DNA of 32,267 nucleotides from Deltaproteobacteria bacterium. Lineage in GTDB: Bacteria; Desulfobacterota; JADFXK01. The DNA lies in the NCBI GenBank assembly GCA_015233625.1, contig JADFXK010000007.1:1-32267 (forward strand), written 5' to 3'. Made by a program: the position numbers and the translations under genes. The notes beneath the pieces are model-generated. The model was not told the origin of the DNA and ran no database searches. It saw nothing but the letters and a program-made list of their open reading frames with translations. Positions within the stretch are counted from its first letter, which is position 1, and every line of letters begins with the position of its first letter. Below, piece after piece: positions 15,909-23,864 of the stretch.

Positions 15909-17102
15909 CTAATTTCGGCTCATCAGGTGGGATACGGCCCGATCGAGACCGTCGAGGGTAAGCTCAAACATGGGGAAGATGCTTGAAATCATCCCAATGG
16001 TCCAGGTATAGGGCCACTGGTTCGCCGGAACCGGATTCAACCAGACACTATGCCTGAAGGTGTCGGCCAGGAACTGCAACCGTTCTTCACTGGGCCGGCC
16101 GCTCCGGTCATTAACATATATTGAACCATCCGGGGAGCGGAGTTCATACGGCGCCATGCTCGCGTCTCCCACGACAACCAGTCTGGTCTCAGGGTCTTTT
16201 CCTGCGAATTCCTCTAATCGGATCGGGGTCAAACGGCGTGACGCGTCCGCCCAGATGTGACCGTAGATTGTGTTGTGGAAGAAATATGACTTGACGTCCT
16301 TGAATTGGGCTCGGGCATAGTTGAACAGAACTTGAACCATCTCGATGTAAGGATCCATTGACCAGCCGCCATTATCGATCATCAAGATGACCTTTAGCCG
16401 GTCCCGCAAGCTGCGGTCAAAGATGATCTCGATCTCACCGGCGTTTTTTAATGTCGCCCGAATCGTTTCATCTACATTAACCTGGTCTTTGGGCCCTTCC
16501 GGGACCAGCCGCCGCAATCGCTTCAGGGCCTCACCCATTTGGGACTGGGTTAGCGGTCCGTCCTGGGAATAGTCACGATACCGTCGCTCCATGGCCACCT
16601 TAATGGCAGATTTGTTCATGGACTGGCCGCCGACCCGCATGCCCCCGGGATGGGTTCCCGAATGCCCCACGGGAGAGAAACCACGCGTGCCGATCCATTT
16701 GTGCCCGCCGTGATGGGCCTCGGTCTGATCTTTTAGGCGCTCCAGAAAATAATTGATCAACTCTTCCGGGGTCATTTTGGCCAGAGTCTCTTCGTCTACG
16801 CCCAATGCCCTGGCCAAAGACGGCGGATCATTGAGCCATTCATGCAACAGGGCTTTGGCCATTTCATCAAGTTCGACCCCTTTGAAATCGGCCAGTTCGG
16901 CTCCCTGGAAATAATGGGCGAAAAGCTGATCATAGATATCAAAGTAGCGTTCGCTCTTGACCAAAATAGCCCTGGCCGAGATATACAGATCATCTACTCC
17001 GGTCACCAGTCCTGAGTTAAGGGCCTTCTGCAGGCGCAGGAATGATGTCGGCGAGACGGGTACTCCGGCTTCCTTTAGCATATAAAAAAAATTAACGAAC
17101 AT
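15909..17102 (-). CDS. CoxE-like von Willebrand factor A domain protein
   Basis: The 397-residue protein has an N-terminal helical region, a glycine/histidine-rich middle (about residues 130-160) and a C-terminal VWA domain starting near 237. It fits the VWA/CoxE family, whose members work with MoxR AAA ATPases to insert metals or mature enzyme complexes; in CO dehydrogenase clusters CoxE pairs with CoxD. The metal-ion adhesion site is altered: instead of D-x-S-x-S it reads D243-N-G-G-W-S, although a later aspartate (VVGDAS) remains. It lies 50 nt downstream of the MoxR gene on the same strand, the standard MoxR-VWA arrangement, with a modest AAGGGA ribosome binding site. No recognisable client metalloenzyme is nearby. 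Confidence 0.85.
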   Translation of the reverse strand: MFVNFFYMLKEAGVPVSPTSFLRLQKALNSGLVTGVDDLYISARAILVKSERYFDIYDQLFAHYFQGAELADFKGVELDEMAKALLHEWLNDPPSLARALGVDEETLAKMTPEELINYFLERLKDQTEAHHGGHKWIGTRGFSPVGHSGTHPGGMRVGGQSMNKSAIKVAMERRYRDYSQDGPLTQSQMGEALKRLRRLVPEGPKDQVNVDETIRATLKNAGEIEIIFDRSLRDRLKVILMIDNGGWSMDPYIEMVQVLFNYARAQFKDVKSYFFHNTIYGHIWADASRRLTPIRLEEFAGKDPETRLVVVGDASMAPYELRSPDGSIYVNDRSGRPSEERLQFLADTFRHSVWLNPVPANQWPYTWTIGMISSIFPMFELTLDGLDRAVSHLMSRN

Positions 17103-17152
17103 GACGATCCCTTAAGAAATCTCTCAAAAAGCCGGATGGTTGACGACAGGGT

Positions 17153-18000
17153 TCAGGCCCGAAGACGAGGCACCTGACGGAGGGCCTGGCCATAATCCGG
17201 ACTCTTCTTAAATAGCACACCCAGAAAAGGCACTTTGCCCAGGGCCAGGTCTTTGGGCTTGAAGTCCGGATCCATCTTCAGGGCTCGAATCCAGTTGATT
17301 AATTCTCTGGTCGCCGGTTTTTTTTCAATCCCCGGAATCTCTCTGGTCTTGTAAAAGGTGGTAATACAGGCTTCCATCATGTTCTGATCCAGCTCGGGAA
17401 AGTGAACCCGGATAATCCGGCGCATCATTTCCGATTCCGGGAAAGCGATGTGATGAAAGTTGCACCGGCCGAGGAACGGGTCAGACAAATCTTTCTTGGC
17501 ATTTGAAGTAATAATGATCACAGGGCGATTTTTCGCTTTGACGGTTTTGTCAATCTCAATAATGTCAAATTGCATCTGGTCGAGGACATCAAGCATGTCA
17601 TCTTGAAAATCCGTATCGGCCTTGTCGACCTCGTCGATCAATAACACCACTCGCTTTCGGCCACAAAGGCCTGCCCGATTTTGCCCATCTTGATGTATTC
17701 TTCAATGTTGCTGACATCTCTTTGTGAATCGCCAAAGCGGCTGTCATTCAATCTGGTCAAGGTGTCGTATTGATAGAGGGCCTCGATGAGCTTCATGCTG
17801 GATTTGACGTTCAGAATGATCATCGGCATCTGTAACGATTCCGCGACGGCGTGAGCCAGCATGGTCTTACCTGTGCCCGGCTCCCCCTTGATCAGCAGAG
17901 GCATCTCCAAGGCGATAGAAATATTAACAATTTTTGATAATTCCCCGTCCAGTACGTATTTGCTGGCCCCGGTGAAGGCCGTGTAACCATTGCCACCCAT
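17153..18000 (-). pseudogene. MoxR-family AAA+ ATPase interrupted by a single-base frameshift
   Basis: Two overlapping minus-strand frames together give a full MoxR protein of about 282 residues. The first (17638-18000) starts after AAGGAG and contains Walker A GEPGTGKT, then runs out of frame after AFVAES into a premature TGA at 17638-17640. The second (17153-17650) continues with Walker B VVLLIDEVDKAD, the sensor region IIITSNAKKDLSDPFLGRC and the C-terminal lid. The family sequence is restored by stepping back one base at about 17653, that is, by one missing base near 17651-17656. MoxR ATPases act as chaperones with VWA proteins, such as the CoxE-like product encoded next. Everything else is well conserved, so the break is recent, a sequencing error, or bypassed by frameshifting; no classical slippery heptamer is present. 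Confidence 0.85.
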
Positions 18001-18684
18001 ACAAACTCCTTGTTATGACCGCTGAGAGACATCCCAGTCAGGCTGTGGATCGACATCCGGTCAGACAAGCCAACCGATGATTTTCTCAGCAAAATAAATA
18101 TAAATAATCTGGCCGAAGGAAACCGGCCTCGCCTTTTCTGGGACATCAATCCGGCCTCCGGCGTGGTATTGGCATACCACCGGGACCCCAGCCGCCCTGT
18201 TGTAAGATATCCGGCCACCACGTCACCTTAACTTCGGCCTACCCAGGCACAATTTTTGCATATAATCCATACAACAGCAAATTCTGTCAAATTTATGTCA
18301 GAACTCGCCCGAAAGATGGTTATGCCATAGCCATTTTGCGCGAAGCAGGCCCGCGCATGAACTGTGCCTGGAAAGCCCAAGGTTGGAGGACGTTAGATAT
18401 GATCAGATAACCTCAGGTGATTATAACCGCCAAACGAATTTTGTCAACGGGTAGATCGGACGAATATCGGTTTGTTCTTATTCTGTAGTTGGATAACCAC
18501 CCTGCCCTGGGGATCACCGTGGCTGCGAAGGAGGCGCCGTTGACAATATATGGTTTCCAAAATAAAAATCTTGTGAACACGCCCACATTCGATAAATAGG
18601 TTTTAATTATCAAAAAAAAATGATATCGTAAATAATTGTCAATGGAATGATTCTTTTGAATTCCGAAAGACATAAAGGTGACAT
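18001..18684. other. 684-nt intergenic region between divergent moxR-type and NosD-like genes
   Basis: I find no convincing gene here. It contains a perfect hairpin GTGGTAT-TGGC-ATACCAC (18163-18180), a sigma-54-type element (18246-18259), an 8-bp inverted pair CAGGCACA/TGTGCCTG (18245-18252 and 18364-18371), an imperfect palindrome near 18318-18332 and an AT-rich tract before the NosD-like gene. The long divergent spacer suggests extensive regulation. Confidence 0.5.
18246..18259 (+). promoter_or_regulatory. Candidate sigma-54 promoter (GG-N10-GC) upstream of the NosD-like gene
   Basis: GGCACAATTTTTGC has the -24 GG and -12 GC exactly 10 nt apart and matches the consensus GGCAC-N5-TTGC. It is nearly identical to the element at 31604-31617. 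The next plus-strand gene starts about 425 nt downstream, which is a long leader, so its target is uncertain. Confidence 0.5.
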
Positions 18685-20757
18685 ATGCCAAAATCTCTAA
18701 AGATATATTTCTCTCTGTCTTTTTTCTCACTAGGTCTCCTGGCCGGCCTAGCAGTTGAGGCTCAGGCCCGGGTCATTCAAGTCCCGACCCAATACACCTC
18801 AATCCGGGCAGCCGTTGATGCCGCCACTCGAGGCGACACCATCGAAATAGCTGGGGGTGTATACGTGGAGTCAATTGTGTTGATGGGCAATGAAAAATCA
18901 GGGATAACGATCAAAGGCGTCGGAACGCCACCTCCGACCATTACCTCCAATGGCCAAGGCCGGGTTATCAGTATATATGAGGCTGATAATGTAAGAATAA
19001 CCGGGGTACATATAACTGGTGGCGCGACGGCCGGTCAGGATATCCAGAACTTCGGCGGCGGTATTTTTGTTGACGGATCAAGCGGGATCGAGATATCAAA
19101 TAGTCTTTTTACCAATAACAAGGCGGTCTATGGTGGCGGCCTGGCCTTTAGGGGCTCAAATGTTTCCGTGATTAATAACACTGTTCAAAACAATGCCGTC
19201 ATAGCCGCAACAAACGCATATGGAGGGGGCATGTACCTTCACGGCACCACCGGTTTGATCAGCGGCAACACCATCTCGAATAACACCACGGCCGGTCCCA
19301 ACGCCGGACCAGGCGGCGGAGTGTGCATGGTCGTGTCTTCCCCCGCCGTGACCAACAATACCTTCCAGGGTAACAAGACATCCGGCTTACAGCATTATGG
19401 CGGCGGGTTATATACTTACCAGTGTAATGGATTTTCCATTACCAACAACACCTTTACGGGAAACCAAGGACTTGACGGCGGCGGAATGGCCATTATCGCC
19501 AGCAACCCGACCATTTTCAACAACCTGTTTACGCACAATCAAGGCCGCTGGGGCGGTGGGGTGTACGGCTGGCAAATGGCATCGACCATTGACAGCAACA
19601 CTTTTACTCAAAATAACGCTTCCGATGGCGGTGGCGGTATCCTCTTTGACGGATCTTGCGGGGCTGTATTTACCAATAATACCGTCACTGGCAACCAGGC
19701 GGTGAACTGGGGCGGTGGAGTGGATTTATTTATATCCAGTTGTCGGATAGAACAAAACGTCATTACCCTGAATACGTCGGCGAGAGGTGGCGGAGTGTGT
19801 ATAACTCCCAGCAGCGATGCCCGGATCAGCAATAACTTGATCACAAATAACCAGGCTACCCTATTTGGAGGTGGGCTGGTCGTCGGAGATGGCTCCAACG
19901 GAACAATCGCGAATAACTTGTTGGCCAATAACTCAGCCACGACCCAAGGTGGGGGTATCTGCGTTTATAGCGGCCAGAATGGGGTAAGCAGCCCCAAGAT
20001 AGTCAACAATACGATCGTGAGCAATCAACTGGGGAACACGACTGACAAGAGTGCCGGTGGGGGGATTCGAGTGGGCAGTTCGACCCCCATCATTATGAAT
20101 AACATCATTGCCGGACACAGCACTGGTGGGGGGATTGGGGCTGACAATTCCGGTCCCAAGTCGTCTAACAGTTACAATAACATGTGGGGCAATAACGCCA
20201 CCTATGTGTTCGTTACGGCCGGCACAGGGGCCACAGAACTCTTTCCCGCCTTTATCGACACCCAAGGCAAGGATTATCATTTGTTGAATACCTCTACTTG
20301 CCTAAATAAAGGCAATCCCGACGCCGCCTACAACAACCCCGATGGAACCAGAAATCACATGGGTATGTATGGTGGTCCGTGGGCTGATTGGCGTCCATAT
20401 GTCTTTATTCAAACGGATAAGAATAGCTATGTCCGAGGCGCCAAAATGCGTGTGACCATTTCTGAAGGGACGATGTCAAATGCCGCCAATCTGGCCCTGG
20501 GAATCGCCCTGCTCCGGCCTAACGGCGACCTGATCTTTTACCCGCATATGTCATCTGATTTCGCACCGTGGCAAACCAATTTGACATTATCCAAGAACGC
20601 CCAAGTGGTTAATTCCACCATTCCAGGCTACGATTCGTTTCTTATTCCATCTGATTACTCAACCGGCAACTATACCTGGCTGTGTGCCTTCCTGGACACT
20701 GCCACGGGAAAAATCACCAGTCGGATTTCCAGCACCAGTTTCATGGTAACGCCTTAA
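18685..20757 (+). CDS. Secreted right-handed beta-helix (NosD/pectate-lyase-like) repeat protein
   Basis: The 690-residue protein begins with a clear signal peptide cut after AQA (residue 28). Residues about 30-525 are a right-handed parallel beta-helix made of some 20 imperfect Asn/Gly-rich coils of the type SNNxxxxNxAxxxGGG. The fold is shared by NosD, carbohydrate-sulfatase-associated proteins, polysaccharide lyases and adhesins, so enzymatic activity cannot be assumed. Residues about 565-690 form a separate beta-rich C-terminal domain (VFIQTDKNSYVRGAKM onward) of immunoglobulin-like appearance, possibly for secretion or binding. No membrane anchor or sortase motif is seen. AAAGGTGA lies just ahead of the ATG. 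A VanZ-like gene begins 31 nt downstream, and the 3' end is partly duplicated at 21499. Confidence 0.88.
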   Translation: MPKSLKIYFSLSFFSLGLLAGLAVEAQARVIQVPTQYTSIRAAVDAATRGDTIEIAGGVYVESIVLMGNEKSGITIKGVGTPPPTITSNGQGRVISIYEADNVRITGVHITGGATAGQDIQNFGGGIFVDGSSGIEISNSLFTNNKAVYGGGLAFRGSNVSVINNTVQNNAVIAATNAYGGGMYLHGTTGLISGNTISNNTTAGPNAGPGGGVCMVVSSPAVTNNTFQGNKTSGLQHYGGGLYTYQCNGFSITNNTFTGNQGLDGGGMAIIASNPTIFNNLFTHNQGRWGGGVYGWQMASTIDSNTFTQNNASDGGGGILFDGSCGAVFTNNTVTGNQAVNWGGGVDLFISSCRIEQNVITLNTSARGGGVCITPSSDARISNNLITNNQATLFGGGLVVGDGSNGTIANNLLANNSATTQGGGICVYSGQNGVSSPKIVNNTIVSNQLGNTTDKSAGGGIRVGSSTPIIMNNIIAGHSTGGGIGADNSGPKSSNSYNNMWGNNATYVFVTAGTGATELFPAFIDTQGKDYHLLNTSTCLNKGNPDAAYNNPDGTRNHMGMYGGPWADWRPYVFIQTDKNSYVRGAKMRVTISEGTMSNAANLALGIALLRPNGDLIFYPHMSSDFAPWQTNLTLSKNAQVVNSTIPGYDSFLIPSDYSTGNYTWLCAFLDTATGKITSRISSTSFMVTP

Positions 20758-20787
20758 TCCGGCGAGTCGATTGGTACTTTTTCGATT

Positions 20788-21300
20788 GTGGATAATATCA
20801 TTACTATGTCAAGCTTCAATTATACGCTGACTACCGGTAGCCGGGACTGTTGGCCGGAAAAAAAGGTCATCGGCCACTACCCAACCAGTATGAAGATTAG
20901 ACCGGGAGCATCCCAGGCATTATGGTGCGCCGTAGTTATCCTCTATGTCTGGATGCTCCCTGAGGTCACCTACCTGTACCGACTTCTGTTGCGGATTCTG
21001 TCACCCGCCCAGGTCGGCAACATCCCTGCCATATTGACCATCCTGGCCGGAATGGTCGTCTCTATCTTATTACTCACTAAATTCAGGCAGGATGGTAGCC
21101 GGATGGCCCGCCCCGGCGGGGCCCTGATCGTTTGCGCCCTGATCGCGTCAGCCATGCCTTGGTTGGAGAATCTCCCTAACAAAAACATTCATCTGGTAGA
21201 ATATGGGCTCTTCATCTTATTGATTTTGGTTCATCCGACTAAAGCGTACTTGTCCTTGCTATTGGATGTCGGTGGACAGTGTAAGGCATATGAATCTTGA
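20788..21300 (+). CDS. VanZ-like small membrane protein, possibly truncated
   Basis: The frame encodes up to 170 residues with about four hydrophobic segments. Its centre, AMPWLENLPNKNIHLVEYGLF, carries the H-x2-E-Y signature of VanZ-like proteins, integral membrane proteins of unclear role first seen in teicoplanin resistance. The usual C-terminal part, with the D-E-x2-Q motif and last helices, is missing, and the frame ends soon after in a hydrophilic tail (VGGQCKAYES), so the gene may be a remnant. The GTG at 20788 has no ribosome binding site; ATG 20806 and ATG 20890 are alternatives, so the start is unsure. It follows the NosD-like gene by 31 nt, and part of it recurs in damaged form at 21591-21671. 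Confidence 0.6.
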   Translation: MDNIITMSSFNYTLTTGSRDCWPEKKVIGHYPTSMKIRPGASQALWCAVVILYVWMLPEVTYLYRLLLRILSPAQVGNIPAILTILAGMVVSILLLTKFRQDGSRMARPGGALIVCALIASAMPWLENLPNKNIHLVEYGLFILLILVHPTKAYLSLLLDVGGQCKAYES

Positions 21301-21498
21301 CGGATACTAAGAATCACTACCCTACCCTAAAATTGGGTCCGAACATCATTATAACGACGCAGACCGAAGCAATGGTATAAACGGCTGGTGGATATATTGG
21401 GCTTTCTCATCAGTTGTCCTTGATATTGGACAAAATCAATCAACCAGAGTGTCCACCTATTATATCAAGCCATCATGTACGTAAATTCCGGATGAACC

Positions 21499-21671
21499 AA
21501 AAATATCCAGTCGGATTTCAAGCACCAGTTTCATGGTAACGCCTTAATCGGCAAGTCAATTGCTACTTTTTCGATTGTGGATAATATCATTTATCTTTAC
21601 CGATTTCTGTTGCGGATTCTGTCACCCGCCCAGGTCGACGACATCCCTGCCATATTGACCATCCTGGCCGG
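21499..21671 (+). pseudogene. Decayed, internally deleted duplicate of the NosD 3' end and VanZ-like gene
   Basis: Bases 21499-21590 match 20709-20803, including the last 11 codons and stop of the NosD-like gene and the leader and start of the VanZ-like gene, with a few substitutions and one missing base. Bases 21591-21671 then match 20970-21050 inside the VanZ-like gene. About 165 bp of the original lying between these parts is absent. No open product remains. The rest of the interval, 21301-21498 and 21672-21769, shows no gene; a 6-bp hairpin TTGTCC/GGACAA lies at 21414-21433. Confidence 0.85.
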
Positions 21672-21769
21672 GTTTTCTTTGACGATCACTTGAGGTCCGA
21701 AATCTACCGCGGCGGTCCTCAATTTCCTCTGAGTGGTGCTGTATGCATTTTCATGAGAAGGAGAAAAAA

Positions 21770-23470
21770 ATGAAAAAAACATTGTTTATCTTGATAATAC
21801 TGTTATCCGTCAGTGGCGTCCCGGTCGGTTCTTTCGCCGCTGACCCCTCTTCGGGTAGCTCACCCAGTCGATCCGCCACCGGTTATGAGTCCCTGACTAC
21901 CTACGAACTAGGCGACGTCCTTCTGGAACAGGCCCAAACCGTTTGCCAAAAACGCTTGAGTCGGGGGGAGTTGTGTGAGGTTCTGAACGCCGGTCAGGAG
22001 ACTCCAAACTTTTTGAATACTACGGCGAGAGAAGGTTTCGCTTTGTTGCTGACCTTCGTAACCGACCTGGCCCATAGTTACCACAAAAATCCCTACCTGG
22101 GCATGCGGCCGGAGATGGATGGGATTTCGGTTAAGCTTGATAAGTATCTAAGTAAACAAGAACATAATAAAGGAGCCATCTTCCTCAGGTATGCTCTGGG
22201 GTTGGTTATGGAAAAATACAACCTGAATCCTGATAAACTGGTCTTAGAATTGGTGGACGCCGCTCTGGGCGCCGTGTATCCTACTCCGCCTCGCATTTTG
22301 CCTCAGACAGAGACAATCGTAAACGCTTATTTGAATAAAGCGCTACTAGGCAACCAAACGTCTGTGGTCAAGTTTGATCTTTTCGCTACTGAAGGAAGTG
22401 CGGCGGCCTTCACTTATCTGTTCAACTCCATGAAGGCAAACAAACTAATCCGTCCTGGCGATCAGATTGCCCTGGTCACCCCCATCTATGCCCCTTACTT
22501 GGATCTGCCGGTCATGAACGAGTTTGATCTGGCCGTGATCAAACTTCAAGGTGATGCGAAAAAGGGCTGGCAATTATCTGACGTCGAAATAGACAAACTA
22601 AAAGACAGCCGGATCAAGGTGCTGCTTTTGGCCAATCCCGGCAACCCCACCGGTGTGTCTCTGGATATGGGAGTGCTGGTCAGAATAGCCGAATTAGTCA
22701 AAACAGTCAGGAAAGACTTGATTATCATAACCGACACCGGAGAGGCCGATTTTGTAGACAACTATGTGAGCTTGTTTAAACATCTCCCTGAAAATACCAT
22801 CGGAGTTCATTCTTACTCCAAATACTTTGGCGTGCCCGGATGGCACCTGGGCTTGATCATGATAAATCCAACCAACGTGGTTGATCGGCTGATCTCCCGT
22901 CTGCCGGAAGGTGACCGGTCGGAATTAGCCAGAAGATATCATTGGAAATCACTGGACCAGGATAAGATTAAGTTTATTGACAGGCTGGCCCTGGACAGCC
23001 GAGATGTGGTCTTGTCCTATAAAGGGGGCTTATCCGGACCGCAACAAGCTGTAATGTGTCTTTTTTCTATCTTTGATTTGATGGATACCGACCATACCTA
23101 CAAAAAGTCGGTTCAAAACCTGCTCAAAGAACGACACACTCAGTTATATGAGGGACTTGGTCTCCCAGCGCCACTGCAGCCCGGACAGACCCTTCTCTAT
23201 ACCCTTATTGATGTCAAGCACCTGGCCCAGATAAAATACGGTGAAGATTTTGTGAAACATCTGGCTCAAACGTCTCTGGTCGATTTCTTATTACGGCTGG
23301 CTCGGGATTACAGCACAGTCTGTCTTCCGACCAAAGGCTTTGCCGGGCCGGAATGGACTATCAGGGTCTCGTTGGTTAATCTAAATCCCGAGGAATACAA
23401 AAAAATAGGTTCCCACATCAAAGACACCTTGCAGACCATGTACAACGAATGGCCGGGCAAACAAAAATAA
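21770..23470 (+). CDS. Exported aspartate 4-decarboxylase-like (AspD) PLP-dependent protein with altered active site
   Basis: The 566-residue protein is a fold-type I aminotransferase closest in motif pattern to bifunctional aspartate aminotransferase/aspartate 4-decarboxylase (AspD). Visible features are ATEGSAAAFTYLF for phosphate binding, ANPGNPTG (288-295), the Schiff-base lysine in HSYSKYFG (K351) and a late substrate-binding arginine in WTIRVSLVNL. The pyridine-binding aspartate is D322, but AspD and aminotransferases have a tyrosine three residues on (DDVY); here the segment reads DTGE, so that Tyr is Glu325. There is also a clear signal peptide (about residues 1-23), which is atypical for this family and predicts a periplasmic or lipoprotein-like location. 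ATG 21770 has AAGGAG 6 nt upstream; ATG 21743 is less likely. Activity on aspartate is therefore uncertain. Confidence 0.85.
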   Translation: MKKTLFILIILLSVSGVPVGSFAADPSSGSSPSRSATGYESLTTYELGDVLLEQAQTVCQKRLSRGELCEVLNAGQETPNFLNTTAREGFALLLTFVTDLAHSYHKNPYLGMRPEMDGISVKLDKYLSKQEHNKGAIFLRYALGLVMEKYNLNPDKLVLELVDAALGAVYPTPPRILPQTETIVNAYLNKALLGNQTSVVKFDLFATEGSAAAFTYLFNSMKANKLIRPGDQIALVTPIYAPYLDLPVMNEFDLAVIKLQGDAKKGWQLSDVEIDKLKDSRIKVLLLANPGNPTGVSLDMGVLVRIAELVKTVRKDLIIITDTGEADFVDNYVSLFKHLPENTIGVHSYSKYFGVPGWHLGLIMINPTNVVDRLISRLPEGDRSELARRYHWKSLDQDKIKFIDRLALDSRDVVLSYKGGLSGPQQAVMCLFSIFDLMDTDHTYKKSVQNLLKERHTQLYEGLGLPAPLQPGQTLLYTLIDVKHLAQIKYGEDFVKHLAQTSLVDFLLRLARDYSTVCLPTKGFAGPEWTIRVSLVNLNPEEYKKIGSHIKDTLQTMYNEWPGKQK

Positions 23471-23753
23471 CCAATAGTTAGCTTTAGTAGTTCGATGCTC
23501 TCGAAGGCGAAGGGACTCTGCTGACTCATTGTTTTAACTTAAAAATTGTCCACTAGGCCAATTCGTTAGATCATTAAACGATGACGGGAGAGTTCCGTGT
23601 CGGCTGAAGCACATCCATGGCCATCAGATTATGTCAGTTGGCACAATCACATACATGGGATAAGGGACGTCGCATCTGGAGTTACTCTCCGACCTTATCC
23701 GTCAAACTGTTCAAAATAAATCAATTAGTTATGCCATTCAGTCGATTAATTTA

Positions 23754-23782
23754 TTGAACCCGTTCCATATTTTTGATATTAT
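23754..23782 (+). promoter_or_regulatory. Sigma-70-type promoter of the DEAD-box helicase gene
   Basis: TTGAAC (23754-23759) and TATTAT (23777-23782) are separated by 17 nt, in an AT-rich tract 82 nt before the start codon. The predicted leader is about 75 nt. Apart from this promoter the 394-nt interval 23471-23864 shows no gene or clear terminator. Confidence 0.6.
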
Positions 23783-23864
23783 AAGCTGTTATATTTAATT
23801 CATCATTGTCCTCATTACAAAACTACTCAACATCTAAAGACTCTAGTCGGAAGTTGTATCTACT

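Noticed and set aside
14122-18000. CRISPR, toxin-antitoxin or other defence locus in the minus-strand block
   Set aside because: No regular repeats, paired small toxin and antitoxin genes or defence domains are visible; the MoxR-VWA pair is a maturation-type system on present evidence.
17892-18221. Minus-strand frame of 109 codons overlapping the MoxR start
   Set aside because: It runs out of frame through the conserved MoxR Walker A region, whose own start has a good ribosome binding site.
18413-18730. Minus-strand frame of about 105 codons ahead of the NosD-like gene
   Set aside because: It overlaps the NosD start, has no ribosome binding site and its translation resembles no protein family; the region reads as a promoter spacer.
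20970-21782. Two minus-strand frames sharing a peptide at 20970-21188 and 21597-21782
   Set aside because: The shared peptide is explained by the decayed DNA duplication of the VanZ-like gene on the other strand, not by a conserved protein.
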